Source: Pholis gunnellus
Taxonomy: Eukaryota; Chordata; Actinopteri; Perciformes; Pholidae
Length of the DNA: 64,000 bases
Reading direction: 5' to 3'
NCBI GenBank assembly: GCA_910591455.2
Contig: OU342819.1
Coordinates: 16,408,262-16,472,261, forward strand
Of this stretch, positions 1 to 12,040 are shown piece by piece (position 1 is the stretch's first letter; each line of letters starts with the position of its first letter). Both the position numbers and the translations under genes were made by a program. Below the pieces are notes generated by a model. It did no database searches and had not been told where the DNA came from. It worked only from the letters and a program-made list of their open reading frames with translations.

Positions 1-289
1 TGTCTGAGAGCGCTGGTCTTGACAGTGCTTTCATTCAACAGCATCTGCTCCATCGCTGCAGTCTGTGTCGAGCCAGACTCAATAGGCCGATAGATTCAAG
101 AGACACTTCCAGGAAAACAAGCCTTTTCTTTATGTATAAGTCAATTAACTTCAAACAGCATCAAGTCGTATATGTGAGTACATTCACATCATAAGAGTAT
201 GCCATGATTACGCGATTGTGCTTTGGAATAAACCATGTGTCACAATCGGGAAGCCGAGAGGGTAACTTTATTAAATTACATTTGTCAAA
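1..289. other. Intergenic, nothing recognised
   Basis: No open reading frame, repeat or signal that I can support. The window starts inside unique-looking sequence, so a feature could continue from the left. Confidence 0.5.
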
Positions 290-488
290 TCACTTACATA
301 CATGAAATATGACCTCTGCATTTGACCCATCCTCTGCATTTAAGGAGCAGTGTGCTGCTGTAAAAACGGGGGCCACTTGGGGTTCAGTGTCTCGCTCAAG
401 GACACTTCAACAAACAGACAGGAAGGGCCAGGGATTGAACCGCCAACTGTATGGTTAAGGGACGACCTCCTGAGCTACAGCCACCCTG
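290..488 (-). mobile_element. tRNA-derived SINE, reverse orientation
   Basis: Read on the minus strand, the element begins with a tRNA-like head. An A box (TAGCTCAGGAGG) lies near 470 and a B box (GGTTCAATCCC) near 435, the two internal RNA polymerase III promoter blocks. It is followed by the body common in fish genomes (AGTGTCCTTGAGCGAG, then ACTGAACCCCAAGTGGCC) and the tail module around TGACCTCTGCATTTGACCC. The tRNA-derived body is shared with the copy at 41216-41450, and the tail module with the fragment at 31895-32035. It is diverged and has no intact terminal repeat, so it is probably an old, inactive copy. The exact SINE family name is not certain to me. Confidence 0.75.
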
Positions 489-647
489 CGATTATGCAAC
501 TGTTTAAATAAGTGTGTACCTTCGAGTTATGGTTACATACTGTGAGCATTCTGTACTTCAGCATGTTGCAGAAATCCACAAATGTAACCACAAATCCATA
601 CAAACAACTGGGTTGAGGTTGCAACGTCTTGTCAATAAATTTTTACA

Positions 648-795
648 TATTTTGGGAACTGTGCTTATTTGGTTTCTTTCCCAGAGTTAGATCAGAAGAT
701 CAATACCACTCTCATGTCTGTGCATTAAGTGTTGTAGCCGAAGCTAGGAGGTGATTAGCCTAGCTTAGTGTAAAGATTTAGGGGCTTAGCTCTAT
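648..795 (+). repeat. Interspersed fish repeat, family A
   Basis: The stretch runs from TTTTGGGAACTGTGCTTATT through AGAGTTAGATCAGAAGATC, ACCACTCTCATGTCTG and TAGCCTAGCTTAGTGTAAAG. The same succession of words, diverged, occurs at 39540-40035 and in reverse at 25650-25845 and 26395-26525. I recognise it as a very common non-coding repeat of percomorph fish whose class I cannot name. No coding capacity is visible. Confidence 0.65.
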
Positions 796-2202
796 CAGAA
801 GTTTAAAAGTACACTTGCCAGCACATTTAAAGCTCACAAATGAATATGTTGTATGGTTGTTTGATACATTCATGCACACAGATGTAAAAAATATTCATGA
901 TTTTAGCAGGAGTTGTGTGCGGAGAATTACTTCCGTCGAGGACATCATTTAAATTGCTTGGATTGAGTTTAAGGGAATTCTTTATATAATATATATGAGC
1001 GATATTTTTGGGGACTTTACACACACACACAGGACATTAATGTGAAATGTTCTAAACTATTGTTGTATTTGTATTTTCAACATTCATTCAACAAGAAACT
1101 TAATCAACACCAACTGCCTGGAAATGGTGCTTTACTTGGATCCTGGACCGCGACATGACAACTGTAGCACTTCAAGTTGAACCTACTCTGTAGAGATTGT
1201 AAGAATTTCGGTGTAATCTAGTCAAGCTGTGAGAATTTGCTGTAAATTAGATGCAATTTAAATGGTAAAACCAGTAACAAAAACGCCTAAAATATTCTTT
1301 TCTCATAAAAGCACAAAACATTTGGATTATCTGTGTTCTTCCACTCATATATCTTATCACTGTGCACATACAGGATGCACTAGCAGCAGCTGCTGTGCAG
1401 GCGAGGAAGTCTGCTTACCCAACAACATTTCGCTCTTCAAGAGCTATATTATTGCTGTAGCTGTTACAATCCATTGTACAGTGTCTGGGGCAATTGCTGT
1501 CTTTGCTGCCAGATGTGTCGGGTGTAATAAGGCCATGAACCTCGAGCGGGAAAAAGAATGTACTATCAAGTAGGCAAGAATCCCTGCACATTGATTATTT
1601 TCCAGCACAGACCTTTTATTGCAGAAGCAGCGAGAAACTGCCTGGCCACAGACCCTAGAAATCAATGAGTGAGGGCCTCCCCCGCCCCTCTCACCACCTC
1701 TAAAGTCCACTCACTGTTCACCCCCCCCCCAGTCCTCACCTGGCAGCTACAGACACGTATTTATAGAGACGATAGATACATCGTGAGAGATAGAGAAATA
1801 GAGTGAGACAGAATTGTTTAATTAAGTTAAAAACAGCTTTGCAAAAAATGAAGATTGAAATGAAGGTCTCGAAAAGGCAATCATGTCCATTCCTTGTTTC
1901 CCCGACCTGGGGGAAACGGGTTTGACTCATCCGTATCTGGACTGGACTGACTGAACGCCTCATAAACATAAAGTTCCTATGATATATGTGCTGTCAGCTA
2001 TACTGGAAATACCAATCATTTATTCCTGTCAGCAGGAGGTGATCAGAAAGGGGTTCTACCCTGTTGAGACAAGCAGACTCAAAGCTGCTTTGGTCAAAGC
2101 TGCTTTGTATCTTACAATGTACATTTCACCGTTTTGTTTTTTTTGCAGTGCGTTGCAGAGGCTCCGCATTGGTTTCTTTGTTTTGTTTCAACTCAAGCAA
2201 TG
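796..2202. other. Intergenic, nothing coding recognised
   Basis: The stretch holds a short CA run (about 1019-1032), a C10 run near 1722-1731 and a 15-bp tandem doublet of CAAAGCTGCTTTGGT at 2080-2108. The reading frames here are short, lack homology that I recognise and are not flanked by convincing splice sites. Confidence 0.5.
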
Positions 2203-2500
2203 TCGTTCCACCACTTTGGTCGAAACTGAATTCTCAACGATTTGATGGATTGCCATTGATGAATTGTCATCAATCAGGATGAATTGTATCAACTTAGATG
2301 ATCCTCTGACTTTTCATCTCCATTGTGGAATAAAAACTTGAATTTAGTCATTTAAATACTTTGGTTTACGACTTAATACACTCAAATAACATTCCCATCA
2401 GCCACAGCTGTATTTTGTGTTTGGTGCAAATGTCAGCACTCCCAACACGGTAGACTAAGATTAAAAACATGGTAAAGAACACCTGCTAAACAATCACCCC
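2203..2500 (+). repeat. Interspersed fish repeat, family B
   Basis: Ordered words shared with 22885-23505 and 11845-12040: CCACTTTGGTCGAAACTGAA, GATGGATTGCCATTGATGAA, GATCCTCTGACTTTTCATCT, TACTTTGGTTTACGACTTAA, CATTCCCATCAGCCACAGCT and TATTTTGTGTTTGGTGCAAA, then the start of the 'gctaa'-rich tail. This family is abundant in percomorph genomes. It is non-coding here, and the copy is degraded. Confidence 0.7.
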
Positions 2501-3412
2501 GTTGCGTAATACCAAACATTTTCATATTTTCTCCATAAGCAAAATCATTCTCAGTGCAAACATTTCACTCCCTGCGATTGTTCATTGATCCACTGAAGTC
2601 CTGCAGTTTGCAAAGAATCTCTGCAAATTCATAAACAGGTAAAAAAAAGAAGAATAACCTCCTCATCACAACACTGAAACATATTCTATGTGTAAATGTA
2701 ACCAGTTATTCACCACCTTGGTTCTTTGCTATTCTTACCTCCATCCCGTCTTCTCCTTTTGTCCTCTAATCCTCAACCCCCCGCCCCCCTCTTTACCATT
2801 CCAGGCGTATTTTTGACGTGTGACCATGGGGAAGGTGACCACGCTCAAGGACTGTGCTTGGGAGGATTGTTCCCTTCTGTAAATACGTAAAACCAGAACT
2901 TTCAACATAAAATTAGACACACTAAAGTGCACCCAGAGTGGTCATAATAAACCCTCTTGAAGTAAAAACTGGGGAGTGTCAAGTTTAGATCAGACTTTTC
3001 AAGCAGCGGAGGTGCGGCGAATGCTTTTATGAGCATTTGTATGGTTAACTTTTCGGCACGATGGACTCAGATCATGGCTGCCCTTTTAAATCAGACCAGA
3101 GCGGGGCCTTCGTCACTGTGACCTCCAAAACCCCTACAGTATTGAGCGGTAGCAGTGCACGCACAGAGAGATGGGCTGAAGCGGAGATAGAGACAGGAAG
3201 AGAACAGGGACTGAAAGCCAATGAGCGCCGTGGTATGCCAGCCTGAGATCTTCTTATTGAATTTGATGTCAAGCCCTTTAAGAGTAGAGATCCTGGAAGA
3301 CAAACAGAGGATTAGATTGGAAACATGGCCTCAAGTCATTTGTCTGTCTTACCTCTCCCCCTCCTATCTCTGCCCGCTTTCTCTTTCTCTTGATTTCCTG
3401 TCGGCTTTTCTA

Positions 3413-3415
<3 letters not shown>

Positions 3416-3446
<31 letters not shown>
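3416..3446. repeat. (GT)15 microsatellite
   Basis: Perfect dinucleotide run with no interruptions. The frame that reads through it as VCVCVC is a by-product of the repeat. Confidence 0.95.
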
Positions 3447-3447
<1 letters not shown>

Positions 3448-4854
3448 CAAATGCAGTCTGGTTCATGTATCCAGAGGCTATAAAGAAGAAGGAAATAGTT
3501 GGTGCATCGAAACAATGAGCCTGGCTACATGCTCCCATACGTCTGCCTGGGGAGGCTGAAATTGACAAAGCAGACAAATGGTTAGAGAAATGAAGAGAGA
3601 AATCAAAGGGAGATAGGAGCAGCCGTATCTGTCCCCATCATGTTTGTGGAGCCAGAATCAAGTCCCCAAAGGCTGTTCAGTGGCTGGTGCCCAGAGACTG
3701 TGGTTGATGTTTAGCTGGATATGGATTTCTTGGACAATTTTTTTTTTGTATTCATTTGGGGAATGATGAGAAAATCCAATACTGGCATACGTCAAGCCTA
3801 CAACAGCAATTTACTGACACAATTATAATCCGCCGTCTCCCTATTTTAAATCCCTACACACTGTTCAATCAAAGCTAAAATCATTGTAAAATCAGTGTGT
3901 GTTTATGTCAACTACCTTTATGAAATAATGTTCATGGAAGTAATAGATCAAGTACCTCTCATAGGGAATTTCATTCCTGCTTCTGACCTAAGATGGCTCT
4001 AACGGCGGACATTGTGACGGTGAACCCCCCACTCTTTATTATTTATTTAATCTTTATGTATATTCGCGATACAGCTGCATTACACATGTTATGTCGCATT
4101 GATCTGCGCAGTATTTAGCTCTTCGGAGCTCCCGGTGGTACGTACTAAAAGGCCCCGCCTTAGCTACAATGCTAATGTTGCTCGCAGTAGATTCATTTCA
4201 GACAAGTGACTCAAACAGTGTTTTTGTAACACCGTGTGAAAGTTCCTTCTTGAACACAGCTGCTGTACGGCTTTATTGCGCATTGTTTTCAATAACTTGA
4301 GTGGTTTGGGAAGATTTCACCTTCACAATACATGCTCCAATTAAGAGCGTGCGTGTGTAAAATTGTAAATGAATAAAATTGTATTCCTTCTAGTTTCAGT
4401 AAAAAGCTTTTGAGTAAAAGAAATATTTTGCAGTTGAAGATGAACTTACTGATTTATCTGAGCTCTTCAAGTTCTCTTAATCTTCTAATCACTTACACTC
4501 TGTGTAATCATAAATAATAGATACAGATTGAGAAAATCCTTTTAGTCTGAAATCAGATATTGAAAATGAGTAAGCATGTGGTGATATTAATTCTGTCTAT
4601 TGTTCTCCCCTGTTTATCAGAATAAGTATATGCCATTGCTACTGTGGTTGACTGACAGCCTGTAATGCTACTGGCATGGACTGTTTATGCCACATAATCA
4701 AAACCTCTCATGTCTGACACTGACTGACACCAAAGAAGTGTCGATGCTTCAGCGATTATCAGGGTGGATTTAAGTGTTGATTGGAAGGTAGCTTGTTGAC
4801 TCAAATCTGATATGGATCTGAATCTGCTGCTCAGACCTCACAAAGTAGGTTTAA

Positions 4855-5090
4855 TGAACTCTGTTTTTGTACTGAGCGTTCAATTAATGTTAACAATGTG
4901 TTGCATGGGGATAGAAGCAGCCCCCCTGCTATGTCTAACAGCACGTGCATTAAGAAATTGGAAGCAATTAAATTGAGAAACCCCGACTTTTCCGTTTTCC
5001 CGTTTAGCAGTAAACAGGCATTCCGCCGAGAAGCACGGTACCGTGCCACAATATTCCAGAGCGGATTAGTGCATCATCCCCTTCGTCCTT
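4855..5090. promoter_or_regulatory. Candidate non-coding regulatory element
   Basis: Unique-looking sequence with little simple repeat and clustered AATTAA/ATTAAG-type cores, flanked by ordinary intergenic DNA. The base composition and motif density resemble conserved non-coding elements around developmental genes. This is inference only: conservation cannot be seen in one genome and no specific factor is implied. Confidence 0.2.
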
Positions 5091-5269
5091 GTACCTGGAG
5101 TGGATAGAGGAGCAACAGTCTCCAGGCAACTCAGAGGCAGGAAAGGCTGTGACAGCAGCCTCCAGTCACAAGATACAGAGCTGATAAATGGCTGATCAGT
5201 CACAGAGACAGGGGCAAAGTCTCTGGGTCAACAGTGGCTGAGTGGAATGCAAAGAGCAGCCGCTCAGTC

Positions 5270-5790
5270 TCTTTAAACCTCATACTGACCACGGCAACAG
5301 TCTATTCTGCAGACATACTGGCACTACACATTGTATTTGATTGTACTATGCGATGCTACTGTATTATACCATGCATAATACTATGCTACTATAGATGTTA
5401 TACCATATGTACTACTGTATGTAGTACTAGGCTCAACTATACTCCTTCACTTTATAAAATAATGCATGTTACAAGTTGTAATATAATACTATACTATTAT
5501 GTATACAATGTTATAATACACTCTGGCATACTGCCGTAGGCTATGTCATCATTATACTACCGCGTGCTACATTTTGGTATATTATAGTATGCTACATTGT
5601 GCGTCCTCGGAATTTTTTAAATGATCAAAAGTAGGGCTCAAGTCACAAACAGTGAGAACCGCTGGATCAGGGTATACTCTGGTATACTATGGTATGTTAC
5701 TCTGTCTCTATATAGTAGACACTATATAGTAGTATATTAAGATATACTACAGTATGATACACTGTTATATATTATGATAAGATCACTTTA
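5270..5790. repeat. AT-rich degenerate TATACTA/TACTGTA repeat region
   Basis: The word TACTA/TACTGTA/TATACTATG recurs irregularly many times from about 5330 to 5775 (for example TATACTCTGGTATACTATGG, then ATATAGTAGACACTATATAG). The spacing is loose, about 10-15 bases, so this is a degenerate minisatellite or a self-complementary AT-rich tract rather than a clean microsatellite. A non-repetitive piece, about 5585-5670, interrupts it. The 101-residue frame at 5234-5539 is low-complexity read-through. Confidence 0.6.
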
Positions 5791-8700
5791 CAGAGATATA
5801 TTAGTAGTTGTGACCAAGAACCAGCATTAATAGGCTATAAATTAAGCTTAAAAATATGTTGAATGTTTTTCATATATTTCATCAAAAGCTTAATGCAATC
5901 TGATAACTAAAGCAATATGACTGCTGATGTACTTTTAATCCTTAGCCGCACCTGTGAGAAATGGACAAACCCAGAAGATTCTTGGTAAAGACATTTCTTT
6001 ATGTGCTCTATAAGTTTACAAAATACTGAAATCTAAATGTCTTGCTGCTTCTCTGGTTAGTTGTCATTCATCTACCCTATGAATATACAGTGGAAAATAA
6101 GTTGTGATCAGATGTCATCGGTCACAATATGAAGGTTTGTTTTTCACACATTACCTCTGAATGTTCCGTGAGCTGGACCGTTATTACTCAGAGCTGCTCT
6201 TATGGAAGCAAGTGGCTCTTAGGCCGGCCGTTTGAGAGCCTATTCTACCAATGCAGACTTTCACATACATGACTGCTTTTTCAATATCTGTCAGTTGATT
6301 TACAAATATATATTGTGAATGCACAGATACACACACACACACACACGCGCGCACACACACACAAACAAAGAGAGCGGTGGCAGGGCGCCACTCAGCCTTG
6401 CATCCCGTTGTGTCACTGCACGCCTCTAAATTATTCAGTGTCACTCAAATATTGATATGGAAATCACAGCTGACTGAACTGACAGAGACCAGAGAGAAAG
6501 GCAGCAAAGATCTACTGTCCTTTTCTTTTAGCCTCTCTGCTCCATTTGACTGATACCTTTTGATGCCAGCAGCTGCTCATTCTTATTTCATGTCCATTTC
6601 ACACAGGATGCAGTGAACGCTAAAAAGGATTGCCGGGCATTGAAGCCCCTTTCACAGAAGAAAGAAATCATCCTCCTGTGATTTAAGCACTTGATTAAGA
6701 AGCTTAGCTCCGGCAAGTGGCCTTGAGAGTCAGCATAGCCATATTCTGCTGCAACATGTGTCTCGAACCATATCGATCCATCACTGTGGGACTCTGATTA
6801 CCGAATTAGCTCTTCCTTTTCGCACCTCATGGCTAAATGAATACAGACACACTTGCAATCATCACACGGTCAGAAGCCATTCTCTCGGAGAAACACCAGG
6901 AGAATCGATTTTACAATGTGCAGGATCAGCCGGTTTACATTGCTAATGGCAACTAGAGGGGTGGGAGGGCATTCTCATTCCTGTCTGTGCACACCATGCT
7001 TGACTGCTTAGGAGTACAAAGGTTAGAACCGGGGAGTGATCCCTTTGTAAGGGCAGGTTAAAAAGAAAGAAAAAAAAACTCACTTCCTACTACGCTGCTG
7101 TAACAAGTCAACTACTATCAACCTATTCTTAGAGGAACTTTTCTTGGATCCTGGGAACCTTTTATAAGAACTTTACCTTAATTTTGACCGCAGGAACTAT
7201 GGAGGTCTATGTTAAAGGCCTGAGTACACTCGGAGAGAACTCGTGTGTTGAAGTGTCATCTGACTCACACAACCTCAGCCTTTTGTGTGCTGCAGGTGTA
7301 GCCAGTAAAAACCTTCTGCAACACATCTATTCCACCAATGGTCTGCATCAGCTACGATCTTCAATGCAGTTGATACAAATGTATATCAGTATTTGGCAGA
7401 ATTTATTGATTACATTTTTGTTGGTTTTAATCGCCAAAAACAAAAAATACATTTTTGTCAAATTCTCGGTGCAAGTTTAGTATATGTTTTTGTGTGTGTG
7501 TTTACATATACCATGGTTACAAGTGGTGTTCTCATCTATGTGACGAGCTTAGAAGAAAAGGCACTGTTTACGTGTTCTCGTCACTTATCTCTGCAGGAAT
7601 ACAGCAGTAAGATGGACTCTCTTCAGGGAATCCAGTTATTCCCAATGTGTTAAAGCTGACTGATTTTTATCTTCTTTCCACTACAGGAGCCCACGAACCA
7701 TTTTACCAAGCCAGTGACCTTCTCTGTATTTTGATTGTAGGAACCAGGATAATTTAGTTCCCCGTTAGTGGTCTTTCCTCTGACCCAGAAGGTATTGGCG
7801 TCATTTCTAATGAGTTAGTGTCTATTGATGAGCCGTAAGAAATCACGAGTGATCTTTAAGAAGGAGGAAATGTTCACCGGCGAGCTGGAGGCCGATTCTC
7901 TCATTGAATATTTTGACACTAATTCTTTGTGCTAGTTAAACAGTATTCAACTGAACACACACTTGTGTTATGTATTGCTCGAAGGTGCTGACTGTAATAT
8001 AATTTGACTACTTAAGGTTACAGGAGTCTGACAAGTCTGTTCATGTTATCTGTGGTATGGGATTGTTGATGTTTACACCAGGGTAGCATGTTTTGGGTTG
8101 ATTTTAGGGCCGTACTGCAAGGCTATTGTCTCCATAGTAGAAACGCAAATGTTCTTTGTACTTTTTAATGGCACAATAGTGGAAAAGCAGCTCTTGATCG
8201 GTCAAGCACAAGCCTGGTGGCTGCTACAAGCGATCAAGCACTGATGCCGACTATATGTCAATGCAGATATACGAGCCACACCAGCAATAAATAACCTTAA
8301 AACACCTCTTCGTGTTGCTTTTACACTCATCAATTACAACATGTGCTGAGCAGCAGTTGAGACAATACGCATGCCCCTGTGATGTCTCCATGGGTGTGAA
8401 AACTGACACCGTTGAACTCATTTGCATAATTGGCAGGGTTATTTAGGTGCAAACAGAAACAGGAATGCACTTAAAAAACAAAGATTCCTTCCTGTTTTTC
8501 ATTAGCATAAAACAATATTGTCTTGACTTGAGTGTCATTGTCTACTTAATGCTTTTAAGACCCACTGCTGCTGTGATCGTTACAACAATTAAAATATGTA
8601 ACAAAGTGGCAAAAGCCGAGAGTTAGGTCTACAATGCCAACAAGAACGCATTGTTGTATTAGTTTCAGGGTGCTGCCTACTCACTGATAATTCACTTGCA

Positions 8701-11514
8701 ATAAATGGACACAGGGGCGGAGCCCGCTGGGTAAAGAGAATACGAAACGGACTCATTTTTGCAGTTAAGTTCTTTATAAATCCACTTGAAGTAATATCGA
8801 AACACTTAAAAACGGATTAATTCGTTAATTTCAAATATTTGGAACTTTGTGACAAGTTGGGCACTGGACGTGCACCAGCCACTGTCAAAAAAGGGGAATA
8901 CATTGAAATCTCTTGTAGCATTGTATTAATAATGACTTGCTTAATGTTGTTGAGATGGGGTGTAACGCTAACAGGAATGTGCAAAAGGGACTTCAACTTC
9001 ATGAGTTTAGTTCCTGGCGCTTCCTTGTTCTTTGGAGTTTTGCACCGTGGCCTTTAGGTCTCTCCTCGCACCTCTGCAGACTTGACGATAATCAAGGTTC
9101 ATACTTGTAAGAAGGTATTCAACATTTCAAGTGTGACTTAGCATTCCCTCGCGCTCCTCTAAAAGGTGGACAATTTGGCTCTCTGAGTGGGAACCTTCCA
9201 TTCACAGAGCAGCCCATTAACTGGCTTTCATCCCAGTTAGAACAGGACACACTTTCTCAGGCTTTCATGACAGACACACCGACGGGAGTGTTTTTCTGAA
9301 TAAAGCTTGGTCAACAAGACCCACATGGATCGCTTATGTAACCAAACTGTCACATATGTGATTATACCGAGGGTTGTCTCTGCCAGTGACAAGTAGTGCT
9401 AACAACGAACACACAACATTTGAATAGAAAAAAGAAAAACAGATTGAATATGAAAATGAATATGCGATTGTAAAAAAAGGAGCAGCACTCCTGCAACTGT
9501 CTGCCTCGGGCGAACTGGATGCACCGCATGACCTGGAATCTTACCGCGTCACTCTCATTAATTGAAAAATAAATGTGACGTTAGGTCAAGCTGAACGAGA
9601 AAACAACAATTACATCCATTACGTGCTTTCAAAGGAAGCAACAGGAATGATAGAAACAGGGCGTCCGATAAGAGTTACCTTTAAACAGCTCAAGCTAGGA
9701 CACTGTGTCGTGCACATGATTCCCAAAAATGTACATTTGAATAGTTCAAGCTAATGTGTTTTTAGAGCAACTAGTCGAATGTCCTTTTTGGCCAATTTTG
9801 AGTGTATTTGCAGTCAGTGCATGTAGGTATTTATATGGCACACTGTGTGGCTTTCAGTTACATAAAGCTCTTTCAAATATCCAGGTTTCTTTGTACTGCT
9901 CTCAGCTATATACTATGCAAACAAACAGGCACACAGAGGACTGTGCGATCCAGACAGGCTTCGATTGGATAACAGCTTACATAATCATGCTGCCTGGGAA
10001 GAGCACAGCAGAGGGTATAAGGCAAAGACAGCCTGTGTCATCCAAATGAGCTGGTTAGTTAGAACTAGTATTTCAGGAAGATTGCGCAGGCTAGCAGACG
10101 CCTGACAGGGTGACGGCTCATGTTACATCTTGCGTACCACGCACGGCTGTTGCAGGCTATTGTCTCTCTAAGGACCTGCATTCAGTCCATTGTCAGAAAT
10201 TTACAATGATGTGTGTTATCAGAGACACTACCCAACACACATGGATTAAATGCTGATATGGCAGCTTGCAACTAGTGTTGACAACCAGGGTAAATACTAT
10301 GTCAACATGAGAGCTGAGAATCTGCCTCATTTCTTTTTATCAAGACTTCAATTTTCCTTTTTTTGGCCTCTTGAAACCAGTGCAAAGCAACAATATATGC
10401 AACGAATTTCAACTGTAAAACAATCCCATGAATAAATAAATAAAAGATATAGTACCAAATTATATTCCAAAGAACATTTGGAAGTGTGTTTGAAGTTGGT
10501 ATTTTTATATTTAACTCCACTGTATGCAGCAGATTCTTCTGCACATTCTTCTTCCTCGTCAAAACCTGACGCCTACATACACAATGTTTTTTTTTATAAA
10601 AATATAATCATTTATTTCCTAATCATTGTAATTGTGTGTTTTCATGCAAACTCTATAAATGACAATAACAAAGTAGTAGGATAACATTTGTTGGTTAACG
10701 TTGACGTCAGGACAGCTAAAACTACTTTTTGGGACAGTGTTAAAAAAAAACAACTTAGTCTGGAGCCTTGCTGTAAATTATAGTATTTAGAAAGAAAATC
10801 AAAATGGGCAAAAATCTGAATCGGCCAAGAAAATTGCAATCAGTGCATCTTAACAAAAACTCAGAGATGCACTTTTAAAATGCAAAGGGAGGACCAACCA
10901 GTGTAAAACCTGTAGATGATTGGGGCTGTTATTTTAGGATAGGGCGTGAAAAATGACAGAGAATGGATTTATTTTAAACATAAAAGTGTTATGTGATGAA
11001 ACACAATGCTACCAGATGGGCTGCTGGTAAAGCAATGTGGTAAGAGGTGGCAATGAGATGACAGGATAACAAAAGATTCACAAGTTTTTAATACATTTTC
11101 TCCTCACTCCGGAAAATTCTTTGTGTCAATACAAAGATGTCTCCGAGCTTCTGAAACTGGAGCTGACAGCGACTTTCAATAATCACATGTTTGTGATTGA
11201 TTCCTTGTTAGTGAACATGACATGCATCTGAAAGATTTCATTGTATGGGTTGATCAAGTCTTTTTCTCTGCATACAGAAATCCACACTAAGGTGGTCCCG
11301 AATCGTGTTTGGCAGACAGTTCTGCACTAGTTTGCAACCTTTCACTACACCATTGGAAACCAAAGATATGGGAATAATCTCCGGGGACATGTGCAGGTTG
11401 AGAAGGCTTTTAGCGTTGGTCTTTCAGTCGGTCTGTCTCTGATTACCATGAACTTTAGTGGGACGAAAAATGTTCCCAGTCACCAGCGGATGATAGCTAA
11501 AGTGGCTCTCTCAC
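5791..11514. other. Long intergenic stretch without recognised genes
   Basis: I saw no exon that I could assign. It contains a mixed AC/GC simple repeat at 6329-6362 and otherwise unique sequence. The stretches 6470-6950 and 9060-9350 look non-repetitive and could be regulatory. A segment around 7100-7800 has repeated 'aggaac' words suggestive of an old MITE, but I could not define its ends. Confidence 0.4.
6329..6362. repeat. AC/GC compound microsatellite
   Basis: An (AC)n run, a short CGCGCG block and again (AC)n. Alternating purine-pyrimidine sequence of this kind can adopt the Z-DNA form. Confidence 0.9.
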
Positions 11515-11680
11515 CTTTCTTGCAGAGCTGCCATCAGTTGTAAAAGTGTGATGAACTCATCTCCAACTTGCTCACTGGTCTCAGTTGCTTTTTTTAGTTT
11601 AATGATGAGTGTAAAGCGCTTTGAGGGGTCGGAAGACTAGAAAGGTGCTATACAAGTGCATGTCCATTTACTATCGGTTC
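11515..11680 (+). mobile_element. SINE 3' part (body and tail)
   Basis: The clearest piece, 11601-11677, reads GTGTAAAGCGCTTTGAGGGG, then TCGGAAGACTAGAAAGGTGC, then TACAAGTGCATGTCCATTTA. This is the characteristic 3' tail of the tRNA-derived fish SINE also present at 41216-41450. The upstream GCAGAGCTGCCATCAGTTG at about 11523 fits its middle part. The tRNA head is missing, so the copy is 5'-truncated. Confidence 0.7.
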
Positions 11681-11844
11681 AGCATCGGGTTAGTTAGGGA
11701 GCTATTAGAGATGTTCGGACCAGTGGACGACCGGGATTACACACCTGCTAACGAGCTTTTCCATGATGATTGAAAAATAGGCCGAGTTAAGCATCACAAT
11801 GGGATTGTTTTCATTATGTTTTACTTTGTTTAGCCACACTAAGG

Positions 11845-12040
11845 GATGACAACGATGGTCCACCAGTTTGGTCCAGACTGAGAAATCTCGACAACTACTA
11901 AATGGATTGCAATGCAATTTGGTTCAAACATACATGGTGCCCAAAGGATGAACCCTACTGCTACTGCTAACATGCTAAAGTAAACGGGTGCACGTAGTAA
12001 ACATTATACCTTCTAAACATTATCACTATGGGGATGTTAG
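11845..12040 (+). repeat. Interspersed fish repeat, family B (partial)
   Basis: Words in the expected order: GGTCCACCAGTTTGGTCCAG, ACTGAGAAATCTCGACAACT, AAATGGATTGCAATGCAATT, ACATGGTGCCCAAAGGATGA, then the tail part with AACATTATACCTTCTAAACA and GGGGATGTTAGCATGG. The middle of the family is deleted relative to the copies at 2203 and 22885. Confidence 0.65.

Larger units (their letters stand above)
2501..5269. other. Intergenic with a GT microsatellite
   Basis: No exon recognised. It contains the (GT)15 tract at 3416-3446. The stretch 4855-5090 looks unique and contains several homeodomain-type TAAT/ATTA cores (for example TTCAATTAATGTTAACAATG), so it is listed separately as a possible regulatory element. 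Confidence 0.45.

Noticed and set aside
5033..5046. Perfect 14-base palindrome GCACGGTACCGTGC
   Set aside because: Several palindromes of this length are expected by chance in 64 kb.
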